Below are positions 44,600 to 58,300 of a DNA stretch of 64,000 nt, one piece after another. Position numbers and translations under genes: made by a program. The notes below the pieces were generated by a model. That model was not told the DNA's origin, ran no database searches, and saw nothing but the letters and a program-made list of their open reading frames with translations. How positions within the stretch are numbered: position 1 is the first letter of the stretch; the number at the start of each line of letters is the position of its first letter. Source of the stretch: Copromyces sp. CBS 386.78 (lineage: Eukaryota > Ascomycota > Sordariomycetes > Sordariales > Sordariaceae); NCBI GenBank assembly GCA_030685235.1, contig MU839231.1, forward strand, positions 37,738 to 101,737, given 5' to 3'.

Positions 44600-47520
44600 T
44601 TACTTTAGTATTTTGTAGATAGATTAATATATTGTAACCTTTATCCTAAAGCTTCCTATATATATCGTTAAGATAGAATCCCGGTAGTAATAAGTTCGTT
44701 AACGGCTTCCCTAATATGAAAATTAGAGAAACTATCCGTCGTAATACGGATAGAATCCTAATAATAATAAATTCGTTAATAGTAATTCCTAGTCGGCCTT
44801 TTATTTAATTATTAAACGCTTATAATAAGCCGATCTTTAAAAATATTTTGGGAATTATATTGCCAAAAGATATATTACCCAAAATTATACTGGGGGTAAA
44901 TATTATAGCTTTATTAAGAAGTTAGACCTTATTTTAATTAGCGTTAATTTTAGTAATTAAATTTTATAGGATAACTAGCATTAATTTAGGTAGTTAAGTT
45001 CTATAGGATAACGTACAATTTAGAACTCCTTCGAAGCGATAGTCTAACTATTAATAATAGGGTTAAAGGTTTTTCAGTTAACTAACCGTACTTATAGTAC
45101 TTATATATTTTAATCGGGTATTTCTATAATTTAGAATATATCTTTTCGTACTTAGTAATAGGAGGCGGAAATTATTTTCCTCTAAGACTATTAATTTGTC
45201 TTCCTATAAGAATAGTCCGTCTTTTAAATAGAAAGGGGAACCGTCTTATATTTTAATTTAATAAACCGAAAGTAAATGCGTAGTACGATTAGTTTTAATT
45301 AATTAATTTATAAAATTATATTCGATATAGAATTCGGCGAATAGAATTATATCCCCTTTTAAATTAGAATTGGTAGGTTTGGTTAGCTAATCGTATTCGT
45401 AATATTTATATATTTTAACCGGGTATTTCTATAGTTTAGAATACGTCCTTTCGTATTTAATAATAGGGGTAATCCTAATTAGTATTAATTTTAATAGTTA
45501 AATTCTAAGGGATAGCGTACGATTTAGAATTCCTTCGAAGCGATAGTTTAACTATTAATAATAAGGTTAAAAGTAGCGTTAAGGGTAAATATTATAGCCT
45601 TCTTAGGAGGTCTTCCGCGGCTACGCTTAAGCGTAAAATACCTTATAACCTATATAGCGGGATATTAATTAATTAATTAGGTACTTTAATAGGTATTAAA
45701 CGGTAATATATTTAAGGTAGCGAATAGGCGGCCGATTAATTCGCACTAAAATAATAATATTAATTAAGAATATTATTAAATATTCTTATATAGGCGCTTA
45801 TTAGAAATAGCGGCCCTAGGAGGTTATTAAAAGCGGTATTAATATATTTAAGTGTAGGCGAAGTAGGTAGAAGTAATTTACTTCTTAGGATTTACTACGT
45901 TAGTTATAATTAATAATAATTTTAATTTTATTCTTAAGAGGAACCGGGGTCTAAACGTATTAAATTCGATATTAAGAATATTATTTATTTTTAATTAGAA
46001 TTAAAGAAATAGGGTAATATCGAAGATAAAAAGGCGGCCGTATATTAGAAATAAATAAACGTCTATACGGGAATATATATCGATTATATATAAGCGAAGG
46101 CGATTATATATAATTAAAGTACTTAAATTTAATATTAAATTTATATTAAGACCGTTTAAAACGAATTGGGAGAGGGAGGGAAAAGTCCGGAAGGGGAATT
46201 TACCGGTAGATATATAACGTTTTTATAGTATTAATAAAGGTAAGGTTAAATTAATAACTAATTAAAATTTTATAGTATAAATTTAGGGCGCTAGCGATAA
46301 TAACGAGGGTAGCGTTAATCTATTTACCGTTTCTAATTATACGGCGTTTAATAGCTAATTCGAATATTTTCCGAACGGCTTCTTTAATTATATTACTTTT
46401 AAAAATAATATTCGAATTATAAAATTAAGTAGTAAAGAAATTATTAATTTTAGGAATAGCGGGTATAGCGACGGTATTAATAATTAATAATTAATAAATA
46501 ATAGAAGAGAAATGGGGAATATATATTTAAATAATAGAATTACTATAGTATACTACTTTAGACCGCTATTTACTATTTAATCCTTCCCTTTACTACTTAA
46601 TCCTTCTATTTATTACTTAATCCTTCTATTTATTACCCAGTCCTTCTATTTATTACCCGGTCCTTCTATTTATTATTTATTCCTTCCTTTTATTACCCGT
46701 TCCTTTAGTATTCCTATTACTATATCCTAGCAATTACGTTATAAATTGATTTGTATAATTAAATTTTATAAATAAATCGATTTATATAATTAGATTTTGT
46801 AAGTAAATTAACGTATTATAACCCTTATTCTAAAGCTTTTTATATATTTCACTAAGAATTTTAATTAATAATTGGGAATACGTAGGGCGCTTTATATATA
46901 ACGTACGTTAGAGCGAAAATAGTATTTTCTAATATATTATATTTCGGGATAATTTCCGGCGCTTTAAAGGTTTTAATTAGAAATTACTAATATAGATCTC
47001 TAAAATAGCCATAATAATATAAGATTCGGCGGGAGTAAATTGAATTTGGGCTCTTAGAGTTGGCTAGTTAATTAATTAGATACAGTATAATAATATAACG
47101 GGGTATTTTAATAGGTATACTTTACGGGCGGAGCTAGGAATAATACGCTTTAATTCCTTTGCGTTAAAGTAGTAATAGTAACTAACCGATAAAACGGTTG
47201 GATATTCTTATATAAGCGCCTATTAGAACCCGTAGCTTCGAAGAAACGTTAGTAAGGACGGTATTAGTATCATAAAGGCTACTATAGTTATTATAATTAA
47301 TAATACTATAAGGGATAATATAAAATATATTATTTAATATTAATATTATTTATTCCGAAGAGAATTTAAAGAATAAAGTAATATTAAAGATAAAAAGGCG
47401 GTCATTTGTAGGATAAAAGTAAATAATAATTATTAAAAGGCGGTCGTCCGTATAAGAACGTATATCGATTATATACGGGCGAAGTCGATTAGATAGGATT
47501 GAAATACCTAGTTTTAATAG
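44600..47520. repeat. Diverged direct repeats about 1.4-2.2 kb apart
   Basis: Matching blocks include ATTAATATATTGTAACCTTT (about 44626) with a diverged form near 46808, TCTTATATAGGCGCTTATTAG (about 45783 and 47207) and ATATCGATTATATA (about 46076 and 47464). A second set repeats at 45010/45500 and 45105/45405. The region is a diverged duplication or nested copies of one element. Confidence 0.5.
46561..46710. repeat. 20-bp minisatellite, about seven units
   Basis: TCCTTCTATTTATTACCCGG-type units start at 46581 and recur every 20 bp to 46701. Confidence 0.9.
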
Positions 47521-47915
47521 TAGGATTATAAATTAATTATATTACCGGAGCTAAATTAAACAATATCTCTTGAGGCTACCGCCTAACTATATTAGTATAG
47601 CGTTTAAATTGGGCCTTACTACTTCTTATTTATATAATATTAATATTAAAAGGGTAATCGAATATAATGCCCTATAGAATTTTAATTTTTAAAACGGTTA
47701 TATATATTAAACCAGGTATAAAATTATTTTTAGAAATATCGAAAATAGCGTTATTAATAATTACCCTCTATAATTTATATATTATAATAATATATATAAT
47801 AGTAATAAGGAAATACTTCTTCGTATAATAAGTAGACTTTTTTATATAATTTTGGGTAGACTAGAAGATAAATATAACTTTAGCATTAAAACCTTCCTAT
47901 TTAAAATAGGGGGGA

Positions 47916-48157
47916 TATCACAGGATTACCTATAATAGCACCACTAGGTACTACGTACACGACTAGGCATAGCCAATCGTGCCCATTGGCCATTAGCTAA
48001 TAGGATTGTACGTATATACTAGTAGGCCTCAGTCTAAATCCAAGTACGGTACAGCCTACCCTATATCCAAACCACACTCCTCCCTTCTTTCCTTCTTTCC
48101 TTCCTCGTACAACTACATATATCTAACTATACCCCCAACAGTATTAACCTTATAATA
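47916..48157 (+). repeat. 5' LTR of the Gypsy element
   Basis: Begins TATCACAGGATTACC and ends in a C-rich segment followed by TATAATA. It aligns throughout with the 3' LTR; the differences are mostly transitions. Confidence 0.9.
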
Positions 48158-51100
48158 ATTAATTATACTTTACTATTACGCTGCGCGCGTATACCTTAAA
48201 CTTATCGCTACTATCGTAAATATTTCTAACGAGCCCGCGATTTCGTCGTACCGCAATATACTTCTCTCTTATCGTACCGCAATATACCTCTTTCGTCGCA
48301 TTGCGATAAACCTTTTTTTCGTCGTTATAAAGTAATTAACGAATACTATTTACGCTATAAAATAGTAAATATTTATATTATAAAGTAGCAAATATTAATT
48401 ATAATTATTTAAATAGTAATCCTTATTATTAATTTTAACGTTGCTATTTTTAATTAATACTATTATCGGTTTTAAATATAAATAATTCTTCGAAAACGTT
48501 ATAAAAACCCTTAATAGTATTGATTTCTAATATTTAAGTAATCTAATTGTAGAAAAAGTTTTTAATACCGTTTTTAAATTCGCCTAATATATTGCTTTTC
48601 CCTATATTATTATTATTCTCGCCCAATTAATCTATACAGACTTAATTTAAGTTAATACGTTTGTTAGCGCTACCTAAGATTTATTCGAAGCTATTTACTA
48701 GTAAATCGCTAATTAAAAAAGTATTATTACTAACTTTTAATAAGAATTCGCCAACTTTTAATAAGAAGCCTAATAATTCTATAATAATTTCATTATAGCC
48801 AACGAAATTAATACTAGACTTAAAAAAACCGCCGAAACCCAAATTAAGGCCTTTAAGAAAGCCGTTCGCAATAAAATTACTTCGCCCGCCTCTATTCCCG
48901 CCCCCAATTCTAATAATAAAACTACTATAACCACCCCAAAAACCCGTACGAATAAAGACCCCGCCGTTTATATTAGTAAAGATACTTTTACTATTAAATA
49001 TATTAAGGTTTTCTAGGATTGGCGTAATAAAATTTAATTGTACTAGTTCTAAAATACTTAATAATTCGATTAAAATAAACGTTATAAATTTAGACAAATC
49101 TTTTTATACTTTAGAGGTAATACTTTTAGAATTCTATCGTTTTATATAATATTTATTATTAAAGAGGAAAACCCAACTAAATAAAAGTAAGAGAATACGG
49201 AAGCCCTCTTTACTTATTTTAGTACTAAATATAACTATATAGATTTTATACTCGAAGTATATTGCGATTTCAAATTATTAAAAATAATTAAAGGTATAAA
49301 ATAATTCGATTTCAAGGATAAATTTATTACTATCGTTAATAAATACAATTTTAACGAGGCTATAAAAACCTACTACTTAAAAATAAAAATTACGAACGAG
49401 ATCTACAATATTATTGCTTACTAATAAAATACCCTAACTTATAACAACTTTAACGGTTAACTTACCTTCTATCGGAAATTCGCTACTAATTTAGAGGAGT
49501 ATAATTAGTATAATAAAATTAATATTTACTTTAAGAACGGTACTACTAATATTAGCAATACCGTTACCTCCGAATATATTATTAATTAAGGCAGTATTAC
49601 TATAGATCTCGACACTATAAACGCTATTAATATTTAATTATCTTATATAATTAATAAAGTAATTATTAATTACTATATAAAAAATAGACTTTGTAAACGC
49701 TACGCTTAAATTAACTATTACGCTTATAAATATTATAATAATATTAATATTAATATTCCTAAGGAATAAAGGGAGCGCAAATATTATAACTATCGTAATA
49801 AAAGAAATAATAATAATAATTATAGTAAACCCGCTATAAGTTAAACCGGCTATAGTAATAATAGTAATAACGGTATTCGTATTAATACTATCGCTACTAG
49901 TAAATCTGCCGCTCCTACTATACCTCCCGCTTTAATTCCTACTTAACCTACGGAATATAGTACGGAAAATACGCCGCCTTTCTATTAAATTACTTAAAGA
50001 AGCTATTATCTATAATAATAATAGAGGAGGAAGTAAATAATTTAATAAATTTAAAAATAATTCAATTTAAAATTTAAATTTAAATAATTATAATAATAAT
50101 TCTATCCTCTTTTCTATTTAAATTATCTATAGACCGTATAATTAATAGAGTAAATATACTATTCTAATTAATAACGGATATTCCGTTCTTACTTTTATCG
50201 ATTGTAGTTTTACCGTTCGCTATATTATCCCGCTATTGAAATTCCTTAAATTAAAGGCTTTATATTTAGTAAATAGTATATTTAAGGACTTTATTACTTA
50301 TTATTATAAGGTTTAATTATAGATTAGTTACTATATAAAAACGATTATTATATTAATTTATAATCTAGCCGACGACTACTCCGTTATTTTAAGTATACTA
50401 TCATTAAAATTTTATAACCTTATAATATTATAATTAAATAGTACTATTACCTTTATTAATTAATATGTAGGCCGCTACTTTCCTACTAATTTTTCGCCCT
50501 TTTTATAGTATACGCCTAAGGTTTAGAAGTATATTTATACGCATTATTACGAAATTATATAAAGTATAACCGAAGTAGTTAACTCTAATATATTAGTTAT
50601 AAATATTCTAATTGTAGATATTCTAATTGCGGACCCCGCTCCTACTACTATTAAAGACGATACTCTTAATACTTTAAATCCCATTCTAATTGCGGATATT
50701 ATTATTGAAATTCCTAAGTAGACTAAGCCTACTATTTGCCGTATTATAGCCGGCTAACGAAGATCCGACCCCTACCACTGTATTATAGTATGTAAAACAT
50801 ATTTTTCGAACGAGTTAATCAACCCTATAAATATTAAGGATATAACGGCTGCCAATTTTAACTAGCTATATAAAAAGTATTATTTACGGGTATTCTATAT
50901 TTTATACGTAAAATTCTATAAGATTTTAGAAGAGGCTAAGGCGGAAGAGGAAACCCGGGCTAAAGAAGTAGAAGAGGGCGCCCTAGAATTTAAGGAGTAT
51001 AGAAACGACGAAGGCGTTATTAATAGAAGGGTAGGGATAGGAATTAAATATAACTATAACTACGATATACCTAATAATTTAATAAACTTTACCTTAGAAA

Positions 51101-54100
51101 TAGAATAAGAAATTTAGGATAGTAATAGTGCTAAATATAAGAAATTATTAAGTAAGCGTTATTATTTATAAATTAACATTTACGTTAGTAAAGGATTTAA
51201 AATTATTATCCGAACAATAAAGATTATTAAATATATCTACTTTAATAGTAATATAAATAAGGATTTCGAATATTATAAAGCTATTAAATTTACCGCTAGT
51301 ATTATAGAGGAAGACGTAGCTAAATTTTACGAAAAGGCCGATAGGTTACCTAAAATTAACGCTTAAATTAAAAAAAAGCTTCCTAAATAATATTAGAATT
51401 ATTTCGACGTTTTTAGACTTTATAATATAATAGTCTTACCCCCCTACCACTCTTATAATTTTAAGATCGAGTTCCGCTTGGGAGAATAAGTACTTTATAT
51501 AAAATTAAAGGCGTTTAACCCCGACGAATTAAATATAATTAAAAAAAATCGACGAAAATTTCTATAATAGGTTTATCTATCTTTCGTAATTAAAGGCCGT
51601 TTCTTAAATCCTATTAATATAGAAATTAAGCGGAAGTATTAGAATTTACATAGATTATAAGGGGATTAATAACGTTATTTTTAAAAGCCGCTACCCGCTC
51701 CCCTTAATTAAAGAATCCCTTAATACTATTTATAAAATAAAGATTTTTATTAAATTAAATATTATTACCGCTTTTAACTATATTCGCGTTATAGAAGGAT
51801 ATAAATAGTTAATAGTATTTATTACCCACTTTAATTTATTTAAATTACTAATCTATTTATTCGGCCTATAGGGAATACTTAATATATTTTAAAATTATAT
51901 TAACAATATTTTATACAATATTTTAAATATTTATATAACCGCTTACTTAAATAATATCCTTATTTTTTCGAATAACGAAGAAGAATACTAAAAGTACGTA
52001 AACAATATTTTTACCCGCTTAAAAAAGGCTAGCTTGTAAATTAATATCGATAAATATAAATTTTATATTAAGAAAATTAAATATTTTAGACTAATTATTA
52101 TACCCGGCAGTACTAAAATAGATTTTATAAAGGTTAAGGCTATTATAAATTAGTAACCCCCGATATTAAAGAAGCTTTTATAGAATTTCTTAGGATTTGC
52201 TAATTTCTATTATCGTTTTATTAAAGGTTTTTTAATAATAATAGTATTATTATACAACTTTACAAAAAAGGACACAGAATAGTTATAAATTATAATATAG
52301 TAATCCGCTTTTAAAACCCTAAAGGCCGCATTTATTAGCGGACTAACTTTACGAATTTATAATTAGTCTAAGAAGACGGTCGTTAAGACCGATACTTCGA
52401 ATTAGGCTTTTAGAGGCACCCTTTCTTAGTATAGGAATAATAATGAATTTTACCCAATTACGTACTTCTTAGTACAGTACTTAGTAGTAGAATATAATTA
52501 TAATATTTACAATAAAGAATTCTTCGCTATTATTAAAGTACTAGAAGAATAGTGCTTAGAATTAGAAAGTACTTAATAACCTTTTAATATTATTACCGAT
52601 TATAAGAATTTAAAGACTTTTACAATAAATAAACAGTTTATACCCCGCTATATACAGTAATTATAATTCTTATTACAATTTAATTTCTTAATCCTCTATA
52701 CGCTAAAGTTACGAAATCTCTACCCTAATATATTAAATAGGAAATTAGAAGATATATTTCTAAATATAAACGATTATTACCTAAAAGTAAGAAACTATAA
52801 GTTTATTAACTCCATCCATTTTAAAGAAAGGTGCTTCTCCCTATCGGTTATAATAATTAGTAACGATTTTAATTTCGATAAAAAAGTATTTTTATTATCC
52901 CTAAATACTTTAAAAGAACCGGATAAATTAATTAACAATATTATTAACGAAAGTTACAACCAATCGACCCTAATATAGGAAGCCGTTAACTACTTAAAAG
53001 ACCTAGGTCGTACTAAATAGCACTTCTATATTAAGAAGAAGCTTAAAATCGCTTTCGCCGAATATTCTACGACGGGAAATAAAGTTTATTATAAAGGAAA
53101 GGTATTTATCGACCCCAATAATACTGCTACCTATTTACTATTAATTTACCGAGCTTATTCGTTATTAACGGCTAGCTATTTAAGTAAGGATAAGATATAA
53201 GTATAAATAAACGAATATTAATATTAATTAAATATAGCAGAGGCCGTTAAGGCCTATTATAAAGGTTATTTAATATATTTTAAAACGAAAGCGTTACGAC
53301 AAATTAAAGTAAGTTATTTTAAATTTATATTAGCAGCTTATATATTATAAATTAATATATTAGTCAATTACGTTTCTCCCCTACTAGAAAACTTTTATTT
53401 AAGTTAAAAATTTAAATATATTACTATTATTATAAATTATTTAATAAAAATACATTACTATATTCTAATTATTATTATAGAAGTAGAAAAATTAGCGGAC
53501 TATTTTATTAATTATATTTATACCCTTTATAGCCTACCCAATACCATTATTTCCGATTATAGCACCTAATTTATATCCTTATTTTAATTTATAATCTATA
53601 AACGTTTAGTTATTAAAAAATTATTAAGCTTTATTTTCTACCTATAAACTAACGCTTAAACAGAGTATATTAATATAGAAATAGAATAATATTTACATAT
53701 TTTCATTAATTAAATATAAATAGATTAAGTACGATAGCTACTACTAGCGGAATTCGTAAGAAATAATATAATATTATTAATTACGGGCGTAACCCCTTTC
53801 TTCGCTAATTACAATTTTTACCCCCGTATAAGTATCGAACCCGTAGCGGTTATACTATTAAAAGGTTTTTCGCTAATATAATAAAAGGAATATATAAAGG
53901 CTAATAAATTATTCGTTCGTTTTAAAGCTATTTAGGACTATATACGTACTTTTACAAAGAAGGTATAAAACTAGTACGAAATTAACACTAACGAAAATTA
54001 GTTTAATATATTAAAATATTGCACTAAGGATTTCGTTTTATTTAATACAATTAATTTTAATAATAGCAAGTTATACAATAAATTATCCCTACAATAGGAA

Positions 54101-54480
54101 GGCCCTTTTAAAATAAATTAGGCGCATTCCTATAATATTAAATTAATTTTACCCGTTAATATAAAGTATTCGCTAATATTCTACGTTTCTATATTAAAAC
54201 TTTATTATAAAAGCCTCTTTAATTAAGCCGACTTATAAAACAATATACGAATTAACGAAGGTAGAATTATAATTAAAATAAATAATTACAAGGAAGTAGC
54301 AAAATAGGAATTTAATAAACTTTTAAATTATTTCTAACGAAGAGGCAACCGTTATTAGTTCTATATTATAAAGTAGAAATATTACAATACTACCGACGAA
54401 CCCTTCGATAATATTAAAGGAATAAGGGACTTTATTATCGCATTTTACCGTAATTACTTAAATACCCCTATCCTACTAAC
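48158..54480 (+). pseudogene. RIP-inactivated gag-pol of the Gypsy element
   Basis: A zinc-knuckle remnant lies near 49690-49735, with CKR kept and the other Cys/His mostly changed to Tyr. The reverse transcriptase active-site box reads AYLNNILIFS near 51943 (family AYLDDILIFS, Asp to Asn). GFANFYYRFIKGF follows near 52194. RNase H reads KTDTSN near 52387. The integrase core reads TIISDYSTQF near 53550 with YLHIFIN downstream. A chromodomain-like end (NTTDEPFDNIKG) lies near 54390. Stops occur throughout. Confidence 0.85.
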
Positions 54481-55057
54481 AGTTTAAAATTAGCTAGAAA
54501 TTAAAGCTATACTTTAAAAACGAACTCTAGCTTTAAAACGAAGGGCCCTAACACTTCAAATACGCTATACAGCGTCGCCCGTACCCTAAATATACTATAT
54601 AGCGTCCCCGGCTCCGCCCTTAAAACGTTCTAAACGTATTATTAATTTAAAGGAATAGATTAATACCGTTATAATAAATATTATAGTAAGTTACGAAGTA
54701 CGGGAAGTTATAATTGAATTAGTAAGCTAGGAATTCGAACCCTTATTCGAAGAGGATTTAAAGAAGATAAACGAATTCTTCTATAAAATATTTAGGAAAT
54801 TAATAGAAATTTAGTAAAGAAAGCGGCCCCTAATAAGGAATATAAAAGTACGTTTAAAGGCTAGAACCTACTAGTAGGATAATAACGATATTTAATTACG
54901 GATTATAAATATTGAATTACGGACTACGGAATTAGAAGACGGCTAATTACGGATTGAAGAGTTAGTAAATAGGGATTAAAGTAAAATTCTATTATTTTAT
55001 ATATATATATTAGATAAATCGTTTAAAGTTTTATAAACTTCTTTTGCAAGGAGGTAG

Positions 55058-55299
55058 TATTATAGGATTATTTATAATAGTACTACTAGGTACTACGTAT
55101 ACAATTAAGTATAACTAGTCGTACCTATTGGCTATTGGCTAATAAGATTATACGCATATACTAGTAAGCCTCGGTCTAAATCTAAGCACAATATAGCCTA
55201 CCCTATATCCAGACCGTACTCCTCCCTCCTCTCCTTCTTTCCTTCCTCGTACAACTACGTATATCCAACCATACCCTCAACAGTGTCAACCCCGTGATA
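55058..55299 (+). repeat. 3' LTR of the Gypsy element
   Basis: Begins TATTATAGGATTATT and ends CAACCCCGTGATA. It retains more of the original 3' sequence than the 5' copy. Confidence 0.9.
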
Positions 55300-55304
55300 G
55301 GGGA

Positions 55305-58300
55305 CTAATATATTTAGGGAAATTTACTAATAGGGTATAAGGCGCGACTTTTCGAAGTTCGACGTCGTAACGCTATATAATATTATAAATAGTACTAATA
55401 GCACCGTTTACTAAGCTTTTTTCCGTTTATACGTTTTCGGTTAATATAATTTTAACCCTAATTATTAAAGGTAATTATTTATAAAAGTTACTTACTATAT
55501 TAGAATCCACTTTATTAGCCCTACTACCGGTATAATTAATATATATTTATATATACGGGAACCCTAACCTTTTAAAATAGTTTTAATTATATTCTTTCAT
55601 TTAAGCGTTAGTTGGATAAATATATAAGGTATTATTAAATCTACCGAAATTATAATATCCTTCTTCTAATATAGTCCTTATTTACGTAAATAAGAATTCC
55701 TAATATTATTATATTAGTTAAAAATATTTTAAATGTTTAAATATATTTCGAAATATTGCCTACTTATTACCGCCCTAGCGAATAATTTACTATAATTAGA
55801 TAGTTCGGTTAAATAACCTATATACTAACCTTCCTGCAATTTCTTTATTATTAAGGTTCTTATCCGCTATTATATTTACTATAGCCTTCCTTATAATAGG
55901 AAGCAATTAGTAGAAATCCCTAATTAATAGAATATTTATACTGCTAAAAAACTAATTATTTTGTCTTAGAAAAGCTTATTTAAATTTTTTATCCAAGTAA
56001 TACATTATCCTAAAGCCGATTATAGGTTTCTTATTTATAATAAAATATTATAAATAATAGAATTGTAATTATAAATTTATTAGATTATTCGGGGTAAGGT
56101 CCGGTAGTATAATAGTATTATTTATAATTGGAAGCCGGAATAGCGAATATAGGGTAGACCTATTAATATTATTAACTACTACCCCTATAGGAGCAGCGTA
56201 TATAATAATAGGATCCTTTTAATCGTTAGGATACCGATAGTTATTAAGGGCTAACTTTTAAAGCCGGGTAGAAAATAAATAAATAATATACAATTTACCA
56301 GTACTACTTTTACTATTAAATTATACCCTAAGAGGTAAACGACGTAGATTATTACTATAAAAGAAGGTTTAGTAATATTTAACGAATATATTATAAATAA
56401 GAAATTATTCGGTATTAAAATTACCTATAACGGTACTAGTAACTTCTTCAGCTTTAAAAATACCGGGGTTATTAACTTTTATACTTTTCTAAAAATTTTA
56501 AATATTAAAAATAAATCTATTATATTTATTATAATAGTAAGTTTTCTAATCGTATTTTAAATTAATAGGACGACGGCTAAATATATTAATATTTTTATTA
56601 GCGTTTATAGGCCGATTCGGAACTTTTTAAACTATATATATTTAATTATCTTATTATATATTTTCCTTTAGCGGTATAATTTTAATATTATTTTTAAGAG
56701 GTAGTTCGCATAAATTATTATAATAATTGTAATTATAGTTATATATTTTAAATTACGTAGTATATTTTACTCTATTAACTATTTTAAAATCTATATTGAG
56801 ACGATAAAGGTAGTAAAGGATTATATTCACTCAATAAAAATCTTTATATTAATCTGAAGTAATATTGCCTTTATATTTAGATATATATTTAAAAATACGG
56901 GGCTCTTTATAGAAATACTAAGGCCGTTTACTCTAATTAGTATAAATATAAAATTAGAATTATATTAATTTATCTAATTAAAAGCTTCGTTAAAAATATT
57001 TATTATATTAAGTAATATAATTACGGACTTCGTTATTAATATTAATAGTAAAGCGATTATATACGTCCTTAGATCGATGATTTATAAATTAGACTACCCG
57101 CGTACCTTTATATAAAGGTAAGTTAAATAAGGAGTAATAGACCTCTTAAATAAATTAATCCTTTTTAAATATTAATTTATTTATAAATTTAAATACGAAT
57201 AATATTAATGGCGTACGGTTAGAAATGCGAGGAAGAATTTAAGCGGCGAATTATTAGTAAGAAAGAGATTTAATTTCGGCCTTAGAGTAATATTTAGTAA
57301 TATAGTGAAGTACGGCTTTAATACTAGTATACAGAGAAATATCCGTATTCGCCAACTAACTGAAAAATATAGTAGGGTTCTAACTATTAATATAGGTATC
57401 GTTACGTATAATATCGAATATATTGTAAAAGGGGTTGAATCCTTATATAATATGCGGGCGGTTATATATATTTCGGGGGAAGTTGAAACGGTATACGGCT
57501 TTTTTATTTATTAAACCGTTAGGAAGTTTACGGCGCTGTAAATAGTATATTATATTATATTAATACTAATTTATTTAATTAATAATACGAAATAGCGTAG
57601 CGAAGGTTAGTTATTTATATTCTTTTATACGAATAGTAAATATATTGCCTTCGGCCGTATTAAGAGTTTTATAGGGCTTTAGGTTAATAGTTATAATATA
57701 AATACCCTAAAAAGTAGTAAATATATCTTTACTTTTAGCCGTTTCAAATTAGGTTTTAAATATATTTTTATATTAATAAAGACCGTAATTATAAGGACTA
57801 TTGCGAATTTACTATTTATACTAGTCCTAATAATTAATAATATAGAATTTTAATTTAAAGATATACTCTTAAAATATATTATACCTCTTCTAGAAATACT
57901 ATATACTAATTATTAAATTATTACGAAAATTCTCCTATATAATTTTACCCTGCTAGCGTTCGTTATTATTTAACTATTTATTATACCGAAATATAAGCCT
58001 AATTAACGACTACTAATATAAATTAGCGGGGGTAAAGGTTATAAAGAGAGATAATATATTTAGCCTATAGATAAATATTTCTAAATTCTATCTTTTAATT
58101 CCCTAATAAGGTTAGGTACTACGTAGAATATCAGTATATTTTATAATAGAATAGAGAATACATTTGTTTAAATCTATCTAGTTTTTAAATACGGTTCTAA
58201 ATTCTTCTATTTGGAGGTTACCTTCTCCTAAATTATAATAAATATAGAAGGAGTTCTTTTAATTAATTTAATTCTTTATTAAGGTATTAAAAGTAATAAA

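Larger units (their letters stand above)
39480..47915. other. RIP-degraded AT-rich block with tandem repeats
   Basis: TpA-rich, CpA-poor sequence with stops in all frames. It contains several tandem arrays and internal direct repeats listed separately. I see no intact gene. Coding traces exist but could not be assigned. Confidence 0.75.
47916..55299 (+). mobile_element. Complete RIP-mutated Ty3/Gypsy chromovirus-type retrotransposon
   Basis: Two 242-bp LTRs (47916-48157 and 55058-55299) enclose about 6.9 kb. The 5-bp target duplication GGGGA is perfect (47911-47915 and 55300-55304). A purine-rich tract (AAGGAGGTAG) precedes the 3' LTR. Gag-like and pol remnants run on the plus strand in the order zinc knuckle, reverse transcriptase, RNase H, integrase, chromodomain. 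Many CAA/CAG/TGG codons have become stops, so it cannot encode an active polyprotein. The element sits nested in older RIP-degraded DNA. Confidence 0.92.

Noticed and set aside
48681..49097. 138-residue minus-strand ORF in the Gypsy element
   Set aside because: It is antisense to the gag region of a plus-strand element and arises from RIP-biased composition.
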